NCBI GenBank assembly: GCA_030765055.1
Contig: CM060955.1
Coordinates: 101,178,073 to 101,242,072, forward strand
DNA length: 64,000 nt
Source: Mantis religiosa
Lineage: Eukaryota; Arthropoda; Insecta; Mantodea; Mantidae
Direction of reading: 5' to 3'
This document shows, in pieces, positions 49,155 to 59,405 of the stretch. The position numbers were made by a program, and so were the translations under genes. How positions within the stretch are numbered: the stretch's first letter is position 1; each line of letters starts with the position of its first letter. Under the pieces are notes generated by a model, which saw only the letters and a list, made by a program, of their open reading frames with translations, did no database searches and was not told where the DNA came from.

Positions 49155-49775
49155 CCTAACCGAGCGGGATGGCTCAGGCGGTGTCATATACATACATGTG
49201 ACCCGCATTTGGGAGGCCCGGGTTCCATTTCCGTCGCTGACCTGCTTCACCCATGGGCTTTTCAAGGGTTTTCGGGTCGCTAGGCGAGTGCTGGGTACGT
49301 TCATTGCATCCCACGGATTTCTCGTCCCTCCATTTCATCTCCATTATTGTTCCACATCATCTCTTTCACGGTAGAAGTGTCGGCGGGAATCTCGGCGGTG
49401 CATGGCGGGATGATATGCTCTGACTGAACTCTTTTTCCTTCGGCGTGGCGAGACTCAGTTATCCGAGCTGGCTAATGGATCGATTCAGGAACGCGGCTGG
49501 TAGGATGCCGGTTGTGCAAACCTGCTTGCAGTCTTCCTTGCTCTTAGGGGGCGGCCTTCGGTCTCCGAACCCACCTCGTGACTCTTTTTTGGGGGGGGCA
49601 CGGTAAGTGGAATGAGGATTGTCCTGGACCACCGGGGAGTTTCTATCTGGTAAAGTGTAGGAACCCCGCCCTCTCTATTGTAGTGACTCCTTGAGGTCAT
49701 CACTCACCTCATCCTCCTTCCCGTTGGTGCCCCACTTGGAGGCATGGGTACAAAACACCAGTCTCTTCGAGGTGC
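49155..49775 (+). repeat. Family A SINE-like repeat, copy 5 (best head)
   Basis: The most complete copy. Its A-box-like gatggctcaggcgg and B-box-like gggttccatttcc are followed by a body of about 560 bp shared in part with the four other copies. It ends in a caattcaattcaat tail. Confidence 0.7.
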
Positions 49776-50206
49776 GCAATACCCTCCAAACAATTCAATT
49801 CAATCCTATCCAAATAAACCAGCAACAGAAAATCGTTAAGCCCAGATGCTGGTTCCAAGTTATTCGCTTTCATTCTCACTGATATCCCGAATTTCCTATA
49901 TTTTCCTAGCAGCTGTGTATCTTGGATCAGATAGTGAGAGTGGAATCAAACTATATGTTACTGCTTGTCTGGCTTTATTTCAGTCAAATAAGCAATGATA
50001 ATGAACCTGCTAGCCAATGCAATTTGTCCGGACAACTGCGCGATTTCCCTGCTAAATTGTCAAGATCTAAGTTAAATTTACAGTCAAGTTCACACATTTC
50101 CCTAACAGTCAGACACAGTCTTTAAGCTCGGAACTGGAAGGAGATTCCCCGAAATCGTTAATACTTTGTCAGACAGATGTAAATTTACGTCATTGTATAT
50201 GGGGTC
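49776..50206. other. Host-flank DNA before the Polinton-type element
   Basis: No gene. If the element begins at 50,207, the last six bases here (ggggtc) would be one copy of its target duplication. Confidence 0.35.
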
Positions 50207-50397
50207 AGTAGTATAGAATTGAGAGAATCAGCACAGTGTAGATAAGATGCTGAACTCTCCTCTGTGTTAATATATGAGTGATGTAGAATGCTCATTGATT
50301 TAGAACTCTCCTATATGAAAATCGAGTTGTAAAAGAAGGGGAGTGTTGGCGTAGTGCCGTTCTCCCCTGTGCAGTGAGATGTTTTTGAGGGTTGGGA

Positions 50398-50413
50398 TGA
50401 TGATGATGATGAT

Positions 50414-50451
<38 letters not shown>
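50398..50451 (+). repeat. GAT and TG microsatellites
   Basis: Short gat run followed by (tg)n. Confidence 0.9.
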
Positions 50452-50459
50452 TGTGTAAT

Positions 50460-50800
50460 GTGTGATGGGTGGGATGGGTAACGGGGGGGGGGGTTACGGG
50501 GATGTTTGAATTAAATGTGAATTCTTTTCGATGTGTGTGTGTGCTTGAACTCTCATGTATGAATATCGAAGTCTAGGGTTCGATATTGTGATGGGGCGGG
50601 GTGGGTAACGGGGGTTCCGGGGATGTTTGAATTAAATGTATTGATAGTAATTCTTCGATGACTGTGCTTGAACTCTCATGTATGAATATCGAGTCTAGGG
50701 TTTGATATCTATTACGTTCAGTGCTTCGATGTCTGTGCTTGAACTCTCATGTATGAATATCGAGTGTAGGGTTTGATATCTATTACGTTTAGTGTATGAT
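50460..50800 (+). repeat. Tandem repeats near the element's left end
   Basis: Units containing gcttgaactctcatgtatga start near 50,545, 50,664 and 50,736. A second unit, gggatgtttgaattaaatgt, occurs twice. Tandem repeats close to the termini are common in Polintons. Confidence 0.75.
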
Positions 50801-51039
50801 ATATGATGTAGTATCGTTATTCTTTAGATAAAAGAATATCGAGAGAATGATTAGGTATGTTTACTGGGAGAGATTTATGAAAATAAATGTAATAAGACAT
50901 TCTGGTAAGGGGTGTTCCCTATGCAGAATCTCTCCTTGAGCTATTGTATCCAAGAGCGATGTAAAGGTTAAGAAAAGGTTAAATTCCATTCCCACATCGA
51001 GGTACGAGAAAATATAAATCTATTCCACATTGATGAAGT

Positions 51040-51365
51040 ATAAGAATGGAAATGTAAATCTATGTGAGAGGGTCGCATGACAAAGAAATGTCCCCTCTAA
51101 GCATGATAAAAGTGGTACATAGCAAATGCAAATAAAAATAAAAGCACTACCCATCTCTTTAAGAATGATAAAAAAATATTGAGAGAAAAGTATAAGAATG
51201 TAAATGTAAAGCTGTTTGAAAGGGGTTTCATGATAAAGGAACGCACCCTCTAAGCACGATAACTTAAAAAGAATATTCCCTCTAAGCATGATAAAAGTGG
51301 AACATAACATCGAAAATAAAATAAAAGCACTAACCATCTATTTAAAAATGATTAAGATAACGAGA
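51040..51365 (+). repeat. Direct repeat, two units of about 150 bp
   Basis: Both units contain agtataagaatg(g/t)aaatgtaa, cctctaagca(t/c)gataa, and a block ending ataaaagcacta(c/a)cc. Between them they generate a spurious minus-strand frame of 105 codons. Confidence 0.75.
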
Positions 51366-52078
51366 GAAAAGTATCTCATCTTTAAGTATATATGAGTAAT
51401 ACAAAACTGATCAATCAATATGATAATATATATACGCAACTAGGGATCTATAGTGTAGATATCCTAACTATCCATGGTAAGATATCACCCTCCATATAAA
51501 AAATTGTCTAGAAAATCTCCCCTCAGTATTACGAATACTCCACTGAACGTCATCCCTTTTGGTATGTGGGTCAGAGAAAAAAAGAGTTAATCTCTCCAGA
51601 CTGGTGACAGGGGTGGTCAAAACATTCTTATTGCTGTAGCGAAGTCTAACTTTGTCAAATAACGTTAGGAAAAAAAAGAATATATTTTAAAATTAAACGA
51701 ATGAATCTATATATTTGTATGAATGATGAAACAATACTATGAATGTGTTAGTATACCAAATGTAAAAAAATCAAATGTTCAGAAAAATATATTTTGTACA
51801 AGTATGTGTGTGTAAAGAAATGTGTAATTATATCCCCCCCTCCAAGATGTAGGGAACGAATCACAGTTAGTGTGCGCACGCAACATGGTGTTTGGGAAGG
51901 AGAGATACGGTTGGAGGGGGTGTAAAAATGATGAATCTATATAAAGTTTAAACTATGATAATAAAGTTACTAGTATTACCTTCGAACTTATAACGTAGTC
52001 ACAACTACTTTAAACACATAGCGTAATATGTAGACAGTAACACCTCTCCCGGACGGAGGGGGGGGGGCGGAGCATCTG
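51366..52078. other. Non-coding left region of the element
   Basis: AT-rich, no gene. Probably terminal repeat or leader DNA upstream of the first transcription unit. Confidence 0.4.
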
Positions 52079-52116
52079 TTAATAAATACCGCGGCACGGA
52101 TGAGTGAGGAGGCAGT
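52079..52116 (+). promoter_or_regulatory. Putative core promoter of the early-type unit
   Basis: A TATA-like ttaataaatacc (52,078-52,089) is followed about 30 bases later by ggcagtcg, resembling an arthropod initiator. The ATG of the first exon is at 52,132. The spacing fits a Pol II promoter. This is inference from motif spacing. Confidence 0.4.
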
Positions 52117-52131
52117 CGATTCTCTGGAAAT

Positions 52132-52555
52132 ATGGATCCTACAGGTAAGATAGAAAAGTTGTATATTGTAAGTCATTTTTTATCTCTGTTTACGAAGAAT
52201 GTTGAAGTAATACTGATTCGTGTGTGCTTATATGTATGTTTCAGATCATGAGATGCTACAGCTAAATCAACTAGCTGAAGGTGGAACACATCTTCCCACA
52301 AAGAAACTACGTGAATTAGATCAGTCCGTTCAACACATCATTCGATCCGTCAAAACCGTGAAGACCAGATATGGTGAACGGGTCGTCGTCGAAACATCAG
52401 ATTTCCAAGTCTTCCTCCCGGAGAGATTCAAACATATGACCGCAGCGCAGAAAGATCTACTAAATCGTGGTGACTGCATACTCCAATACCATGGCGAGGA
52501 AACACTAGAAAGTGGTTTCAAACGACATAAATTGTCTTTTTTAAGCAGCCCGTAA
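52132..52555 (+). CDS. Small two-exon protein of the Polinton, possible DNA-binding
   Basis: Exon 1 is 52,132-52,144 and exon 2 is 52,245-52,555. The donor gtaaga follows acag, the acceptor is tatgtttcag, and the 100-bp intron joins the two exons in one frame. The product would be about 107 residues. Its centre (VKTRYGERVVVETSDFQVFL) alternates hydrophobic and charged residues, as in a small beta-barrel. I recall similar small proteins in arthropod Polinton-like elements and suspect an OB-fold or single-strand DNA-binding role, but this is inference only. Its position just before the DNA polymerase, and the shared first exon, favour a replication accessory. A polyadenylation signal follows at 52,584. 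Confidence 0.6.
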
Positions 52556-52583
52556 TGTCGTCAAAAGGCGAGTACAATTATTG

Positions 52584-52589
52584 AATAAA
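52584..52589 (+). terminator. Polyadenylation signal AATAAA
   Basis: Located 29 bases after the stop of the small two-exon gene, with an A-run just downstream. Skipping it would be needed to reach the polymerase exon. Confidence 0.6.
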
Positions 52590-52612
52590 ATTTCATAAAA
52601 AAAAAGTGATAA

Positions 52613-52787
52613 TGTAGTTACTTGCATGTAAATGTGAAATCGTACATGTTGTATTAGAACTTAAAGTGTTAATTATCGCACGTCATGTAGTATTAGTAAT
52701 TGAATGTAGTTACTTGCATGTACGTACATGTTGTATTAGAACTTAAAGTGTTAATTATCGCACGTCATGTAGTATTAGTAATTGAGA
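52613..52787 (+). repeat. Tandem repeat, two units of about 88 bp
   Basis: Two near-identical units begin gtagttacttgcatgta and end tagtattagtaattga. They lie between the small gene and the polymerase exon, within the proposed long intron. Confidence 0.85.
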
Positions 52788-53304
52788 GTGAACGTTGTAG
52801 GGTTAATTTTCATGTGTAATAATTACGTACATGTGAATATCGTAGTTCAGTTACGTTATTTCACATGCATGTTAGTTACGTTTGTTTGTTACACGTAAAA
52901 GTAACGTTGTAGGTGAAAAAAGAACGTTAATTTATATGTGTAAAACGTACATGTGAATATCGTAGTTCAGTTACGGTATTTTACATCTATATGGTTTACG
53001 TTGTGTGTTTTTATCATTTATGTAAGGGAGAGAGCATTACGTAAAACAGTTACATACTATCTGAATATTGTAGTTACGTGATGATAGCAATAATTGTAAA
53101 ATACATAATCATTATGTAACTATTTTCATATGTAAAAGTTACATGCATGTTACGTTCTACGTAAAGTATAGAGTTTACGTAAAATTGAGATTCATACATG
53201 TAAAAGTTATTAACATGTATGTTATTTCTGTTACCACCTTACATACATGTAAATCAATGTTCCCGTATGTAAAGTTAATCGAATGTTGTAATTGCTTTTT
53301 TCAG
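52788..53304 (+). repeat. ACATGTAA/TACGT-rich intron segment
   Basis: Short motifs such as acatgtaaaagtta, gttacgt and tacatgtaa recur irregularly on both strands up to the polymerase acceptor site. No coding frame. It could be decayed satellite or a cluster of protein-binding sites; nothing more can be said. Confidence 0.5.
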
Positions 53305-56300
53305 AAACGACGACAAGGTGCTCCGATACTGCCACTGGACAACCCTCGATTCAGCAAGATGAAACCTGTTCGAACGTGACCCAGGCTGAACGATTACGAT
53401 GTATTCACAGTGAGTCTGCTTTCAAAAAACGATTAACCACCTACGAAATTCACAACTGTGTTAATATACTTGACCCCGTTATATTCTTAGCAGAATGCAA
53501 ACCTTTAATTTTGAATGAAATTGATAAGGGCTTAAACATGTATAAATCAGGTCTTAAGATAGGATCCTGTTTATCCTGTCAATATGTCATAATATCACAA
53601 GAGAGCGATAATATTCATACATTTAACTTTAACAGTAAACTTGAGGTGATATTGCAATCTACAGATAAATCTATATGGTATGAAGAGAAGATTGTACAAC
53701 CTATACTAGATCATATGGATAATTTTGAATCGCGTACCAGTTCAAAAGCTTTATACAGTATTGAGAAATTAACAATATATGTGACACAATACGATTCATT
53801 GAATGCAGGGATGTATACTGAATTACCCGACTTTATAAAATCGAAGAGAGCTGTTATTAACATTCGTAATACTGATAAATATTGCTTTGCATACTGTCTG
53901 TTAGCATCCAAATACCCAGTAGAACGTAACAAGAATCGACCCACCTCCTATAAAAGATATGATTTTCGTAACGAATTTAACTTTGAGAATATAACATTCC
54001 CCGTATCATTGAAAGATGTAGAAAAATTCGAGAATCAAAATTCAAATATTTCAATAACGATATACGGTGTTGAAAATAAATCGATTATTCTCTTATATCA
54101 ACCAAGAGAGATAAAATCACATCATGTTAATCTTTTAATGTATAAAAGACATTATTGTCTGATAACAGACTTGTCACGTTTGCTGGGAAAGCAGCTAACT
54201 AAACATAATGGGCGAAAATGGTTATGTAACAATTGTAACTTGTATTTCACATCAGAATCACGTTTAAATAGCCATAAAAAGAGGTGTATGATGAATCAAA
54301 TTATCAGAATGCCCGAGGCTGGTAAAACTGATCTCGTTGAATTTAACGCATATTCGAAATGTCTAAAAGTTCCATTCGTGGTTTATGCAGACATAGAATG
54401 TATCTTACGTAAGGTAGATTCGTGTCAAGATGTATCGAGTAAAAGCTGGACACGTAGCATTCATAAACATGAAGCGTATGCAATTGCATTACATTTGGTC
54501 TGTAGTTATGATAAAAATTTAACACGTTTCAAATCATTTGAAGGTCCATATGCAATTGAAAATTTTCTTAAAGAATTAACGTTAATTGCAAATCAGGTCA
54601 TTAATATATATGCTAATAAAATTGAAATAAGTATGAGAGATGTGGATGAGCTAGAATATCAAAATGCAACACGATGTCACATATGCAAACGTGAATTTCT
54701 TAACTCGTGTATAAAGGTTCGTGATCATTGTCATTTGACTGGAAGTTACGTTGGCCCAGCTCATAAGCACTGCAATTTAAATAGGAAAATGCCAGGATTC
54801 ATACCAATATTCTTTCATTGCTTGTCAAAATACGATGCTCATTTCATAGTAAAGAAACTAGGTTACGATACGGAACCTATCAACTGTATTGCACAAACTT
54901 CTGAAAATTACTTATCCTTTAGCAAAAGATATACAAATTCGAATGGAATGAGTATATATCTAAGATTTCTGGATAGCTATCGTTTTTTGGATTCAAAACT
55001 TAGTAACCTTTCGGATATGTTAGAAGCAGATGATTTTCATTATACCAATAATATGTACACGAATCCTTTGCATAGACAAATGATGAAACGTAAAGGTGTC
55101 TTCCCGTACACGTATGTGGATTCTATAGAAAAATTATACGAGAATAGTCTACCATCCAAACATCAGTTTGATCATGTAAGCGATGAGGATTATAGTCATG
55201 CTAGAACGGTATGGAATGAATTCAATGTTAAAAATCTGGGTGAATATTTAAATATATATCTTAAGTGCGATACATTAATACTAACGGACGTGTTTGAACG
55301 CTTCCGTGAATTAAGTATCGGTTTGTACGGACTCGACCCGTGTCAGTATTACACACTTCCCGGGTTAGCCTATGATGCAATGTTAAGAACGACTGGTGTA
55401 CAGATTTCATTATTAACAGATAAGACTATGGTAGATTTCTTCGAAAAAGGAATACGAGGTGGAATTTGCACTGTGTCCAAACGGTATGCAAAGGCGAATA
55501 ACAGATACATGACTAGCTATGATAACACTCAACCAACTAATTATTTAATGTACGTTGACTGCAATTCTCTATATAGTTATACAATGGAAAATAATAGCTT
55601 ACCATACACTGATATAAGGTGGCTAACTGATGCTGAAATTAAATCAATAGATTTTATGTCTATTACAAGTGATTCTGACGTGGGATATGTGTTGGAAGTA
55701 GACTTTAAATATCCACAGGAACTTCATGATATACAAAATGATTTGCCATTATGCCCTTTGAATGAAATCGCGCCAGGTGATAAGTATACAAAATTGCTAA
55801 CAACATTGAATGATAAAAATAAATACGTATTACATTATCTCAATTTTCAACAATGTGTTAAACTTGGTTTGATTCCATCGCGTATACATAGAGTAATAGG
55901 TTACAAACAATCTAACTGGATAAATCCTTACATTGAACTCAACGTTCGTAAACGTATTGAAGATAAGACGAAATTTGGTCAAAATCTATGGAAGTTAATG
56001 AATAATTGTGTTTATGGAAAATTTATAGAGAATGTAAAACGTTATAATTCATTTCATTTAGCTACCAGCTGGAAACGAGCGCGTAAATTGTTAGCTCGAC
56101 AGACATGTATAAGGTACGTGATTTTTGATGAAAATTTAATAGGTATAGAATTGGTCAGAGATGAAATATTGATGAATAAGCCAATATACATAGGACAAGC
56201 AATCCTGGATCTATCCAAACATAAAATGTATGATTTTTATTATGAAATTCTGAAGAAAAAATTGAAAGATGTAACTTTAATCTATACGGACACGGATGCT

Positions 56301-56771
56301 TTTCTCTTTGAATCTAGCTGCGATATATATGAATTTATTAAAACCAATATACATTTATTCGATACCTCGAATTATCCAATGGATAATGTGTATGGTATTC
56401 CGTTAGCAAATAAGAAAATTTCAGGATTATTCAAGGATGAGCTAGCCGGTAGAGTGATGACTGAATATGTAGGGCTGAAATCGAAATTATACTGTTATCG
56501 ATATGATACTGAAGTGATTAAAAAATCAAAAGGTGTAACAAAAGATTCGATGAGATTCATAACCTTTGAACAATATCTCTCATGTATTACACATCCTGAC
56601 ACTATACATCGAAGCATGCAGACATGTTTCAGAAGTTATAAACATGATGTTCATATAATTAAATCTAATAAGATAGCTTTAAGTGGTATCGATACAAAAC
56701 GATACATTCTCAATAATTCATTTTCAACATTAGCATGGGGACATTATGCTATAGAAAATTGTCAAGTGTAA
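53305..56771 (+). CDS. polB: Protein-primed family B DNA polymerase (Polinton pPolB)
   Basis: Main exon of about 1,155 codons, uninterrupted. Numbering from 53,292: an N-terminal conserved region (about 185-300), a C2HC finger (C312, C315, H328, C332), exonuclease motif I (VVYADIEC, 363-370), a CxxC...DHCH...HKHCN zinc module (462-495), exonuclease II (SKYD, 512-515) and III (YLKCDTLI, 656-663). Polymerase motif A is YVDCNSLY (754-761), B is KLMNNCVYG (901-909), C is YTDTDAF (998-1004), and KSKLYCY lies at 1063-1069. All expected catalytic positions are present, so it should be active in protein-primed copying of the element. The open frame starts right after a stop and has no ATG until residue 83, while a strong acceptor (ttgcttttttcag) ends at 53,304. 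The start is therefore probably the exon at 52,132-52,144, which is in phase. Confidence 0.92.
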
Positions 56772-56788
56772 ATTTCTTTTTTTTTCTC

Positions 56789-56794
56789 AATAAA
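56789..56794 (+). terminator. Polyadenylation signal AATAAA after polB
   Basis: It lies 18 bases after the polymerase stop, following a T-run. The leftward transcription unit ends about 880 bp further on, so the two units converge on this AT-rich region. Confidence 0.65.
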
Positions 56795-56802
56795 GCATAG
56801 AT

Positions 56803-57660
56803 TCAACTGAGTTAAAAGGTATTACTAGGCCACGATAATAACATATTACTGTATTTCAAAAAATAAAATAATTGAGTTTCAAGTATAATTGTAAAGTGTG
56901 TTACAACTGAGTTAAAAGGTATTACTAGGCACATGATAATAACATATTACTGTATTTCAAAAAACGAAATAATTGAGTTTCAAGTATATTTGTAAAGGGT
57001 TTTACTAATTACATGATAATAACATATTTACTTCATTTGAAAGATAACGTGTTGCTTTTTTTATGTTTATGTTAGGGGTGAAGGAATATTTTTTCCTATT
57101 CATGTCGTTTTGAAATGTTAGATAGCAGAAATCAATGAAATGTTAATTCAACTATAATCATGTATGATTTTTTCTTAAAATATATTTACTAATTATATCA
57201 AAATGTTATTATCATGTCTCCGTTAAGGGGTGAGGGGAGATTTATATATATCAATGTGAACTAGCATGTACAAAGGCTCTTATTTCAGCTATAATCATGT
57301 ATGATGTTTGTTTAACGTATATTACTAATTACTTCAAATTGTAATTATCATGTTTACGTTAAGGGTAGGTGAATTTATATATACTCAATGTGAACTAGCA
57401 TGTACGTTATGTTAAAATCTCTACAATTAAATGTTAATTCAACTATAATCATGTATGATTTTTTTTTAAGTATAAAAATGTTATTATCATGTTTAAGTTA
57501 AGGAGATGTGAATTAGCAGTTACAGAAGATTTTTAAAAAAGTATAAAAATGTTATTATCATGTTTAAGTTAAGGAGATGTGAATTAGCAGTTACAGAAGA
57601 TGTCAGGAATCAATGTGAAAAAAAAAAAAAAAAAAAAAATCAAACACAATATATCATTAA
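56803..57660. repeat. Convergent intergenic region with direct repeats
   Basis: A 100-bp unit starting caactgagttaaaaggtatt occurs at 56,804 and 56,904, with a partial third copy near 57,000. Segments with aactataatcatgtatgatt recur near 57,150, 57,290 and 57,440. A block of about 55 bp (ttattatcatgtttaagtta) is duplicated at about 57,480 and 57,550. An A-run lies at about 57,619-57,640. No gene. Confidence 0.8.
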
Positions 57661-57671
57661 AATTATATTTC

Positions 57672-57677
57672 TTTATT
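57672..57677 (-). terminator. Polyadenylation signal of the leftward gene block
   Basis: Reverse complement of AATAAA, 20 bases past the integrase stop. It is the only obvious signal for the whole leftward series. Confidence 0.6.
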
Positions 57678-57696
57678 GAGTTGTGTGTTTTTTTAT

Positions 57697-58614
57697 TTAT
57701 ACAATGTCCACCTCATTAATCCATTCACGGGTAGGAAATCCTAACCATTTCACCAGAATCCTATCACCACGACGTCTGATGATCCTTTCAACTAAATACG
57801 TGTCTGGATATTGAGTTTTCTGTAATTCATAACCGTAGAATGCTCCTTCAATCGGTTTACCCTCCAGATCCTCGATGAGATAGGTCAATGGATGTGTCCT
57901 TTGCACTGTACGTATCCTAAAGACTTCAACACTCCAATTTGGTAGATAACCTTTCTCCATAACACCTTTATGCTTAGAAATCCTCACGTAGTCACCAACA
58001 CGATGAAGCCTAGATCTTCGCTTCTCACGCAGACTTCTATCATATTTGTAGACGCTGAGCAGGAGAGAATTATCACGAACTTCTACAGGCTTCATACGAA
58101 TCGTTCGATGGTAAGTATTATTGTAGGTATGAATAATTCTAGGTAGTATGTTTATCCATTGATATGAGCCTTGAACAATAAATTCCTTATGCAAAATCAG
58201 TTTGATCGTTCTTATTAAACGTTCCACTGCAGCAGCCTTAACGTGTGTGAATGTACTGTAATGATTAATATTATTACGATTCATTAGTTCGCGGAAATGT
58301 TTATTGTAAAACTCCCTTCCTTTATCAGATTGAACATTCTTCGGAAACGATTCCATTTCATTCAATATCTCCTCCATAGCAGTCGAAACGTTAATACCAC
58401 TTTTATCACGTAATGGTCGTGCATAAGCCATCTTGGAATAAAAATTGCATGCAAGAAGAATATACTTATAATTCCTATTGTCTCTTGCATAATTAGACAT
58501 GTCCATAAGATCTATTTGTACTAAGTCGTTCATTCCTTTGCTTATGATCTTACGACGTAAAAATCGTCTTCTAGCTGGTGCATGTAACTCGGTTGCAATG
58601 CGACGTTTTATCAT
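57697..58614 (-). CDS. Retrovirus-like integrase with chromodomain
   Basis: 305 codons. An N-terminal linker (LHAPARRRFLRR, 10-21) leads into an RNase-H-fold core with D35 (VQIDLMD), D97 (QSDKGREFYN) and E131 (KAAAVERLIRT), the DDE triad that joins element ends to host DNA. A C-terminal chromodomain (about 272-305, YLVERIIRRRGDRILVKWLG) would bind modified histone tails and bias target choice. The usual HHCC zinc domain is not visible upstream, so the protein is shorter than many Polinton integrases; a missed upstream start or exon is possible. The ATG overlaps the stop of the preceding gene in an atga. The frame is intact. Confidence 0.9.
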   Translation of the reverse strand: MIKRRIATELHAPARRRFLRRKIISKGMNDLVQIDLMDMSNYARDNRNYKYILLACNFYSKMAYARPLRDKSGINVSTAMEEILNEMESFPKNVQSDKGREFYNKHFRELMNRNNINHYSTFTHVKAAAVERLIRTIKLILHKEFIVQGSYQWINILPRIIHTYNNTYHRTIRMKPVEVRDNSLLLSVYKYDRSLREKRRSRLHRVGDYVRISKHKGVMEKGYLPNWSVEVFRIRTVQRTHPLTYLIEDLEGKPIEGAFYGYELQKTQYPDTYLVERIIRRRGDRILVKWLGFPTREWINEVDIV

Positions 58615-59387
58615 GCTATAATTTTTGATGTTTTAAGTTCTGTAATAATTTCTTCTATCTTGGGTGAGTGATTCAAATTACCTGCATCCCTCGACGCAAC
58701 TAATAATCTTAATCTGTTTATTATTTCATTCGGATCGTTCCAGTAGACGTAATCTAATTTTCTCTGCGGTACATGTTCTTTCCAACGTAAACCAAATCCA
58801 GTTCGATTACTAACAAGGTCACGAATGATATGACGATACTTGAACCCTCGATTTGCTCTTAAACGTCCATCTCTTGAATAACCGTGTCTGTAAACTTGAG
58901 TATTTTGTAAGATTTGCGAATACACGTCTAAATCATCATCTGTGTACGATGTCTTGCGAGGTAAACGTTTAAATAATAATTCATATAAGCCTGCTGTGGG
59001 TTCATACGTTTCTGTTCCTATCTGAACACCATCAGATTTAAACACAACTGTCTTGTTACCCAATTTATACTCATTATCCTCGTAACGTATGCCGTAAGTA
59101 TTGTCCATGTCACTCGAACTGGCAGTTCGAACCTTGTGTAGATACTTTGACACGAGATCAGATCCGTTAGCATCATCTGTAGTTTCGTCGTCGTCGTCGT
59201 CGTCGTCGTCGTTGTTGTCTTGGTGTGCTTTCGCTATTACTTTCAATGGTTCGGTTACAGGTTGAAGAACTTCAGACATGACTCGTTGCGTTTCGAATTT
59301 CATTCCTTTGAGAGAACGTAACTTTTCTCTTATTGCCCTACTGTGACGGGCAATGGATTCCTTAAGTCTTATAGCTTCAGCATCCAT
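58611..59387 (-). CDS. Polinton-associated protein of unknown function (DUF8207-like)
   Basis: 258 codons. A basic, probably helical N-terminus (1-50) is followed by an acidic run of eight Asp (about 60-67) encoded by a gac/gtc triplet repeat. The C-terminal half then has YGIRYEDNEYKLGN, EPTAGLYELLFKRLP and a closing RGFKYRHIIRDL. Proteins with this C-terminal pattern accompany Polintons in arthropods and I associate them with DUF8207, whose role is unknown. It sits 18 bp after the fibre gene and overlaps the integrase ATG by 4 bp. The Asp run may vary between copies by slippage. I cannot assign a function. Confidence 0.65.
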   Translation of the reverse strand: MDAEAIRLKESIARHSRAIREKLRSLKGMKFETQRVMSEVLQPVTEPLKVIAKAHQDNNDDDDDDDDETTDDANGSDLVSKYLHKVRTASSSDMDNTYGIRYEDNEYKLGNKTVVFKSDGVQIGTETYEPTAGLYELLFKRLPRKTSYTDDDLDVYSQILQNTQVYRHGYSRDGRLRANRGFKYRHIIRDLVSNRTGFGLRWKEHVPQRKLDYVYWNDPNEIINRLRLLVASRDAGNLNHSPKIEEIITELKTSKIIA

Positions 59388-59405
59388 ATCGAAATGAATG
59401 TATAA

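Noticed and set aside
50460..50800. CRISPR-like array
   Set aside because: Units are unequal tandem repeats without regular spacers, in a eukaryotic setting.
51020..51337. 105-codon hydrophobic minus-strand frame with internal repeats
   Set aside because: The internal repeats mirror the underlying DNA direct repeats; no start context or homology pattern.
53292..53304. TTG at 53,292 as the polymerase start
   Set aside because: It lies within the polypyrimidine tract of a strong splice acceptor; an in-phase upstream exon explains the start better.
58611..59387. Terminal protein for protein-primed replication
   Set aside because: The acidic run and conserved C-terminal pattern fit an unknown Polinton protein; nothing indicates a priming residue.
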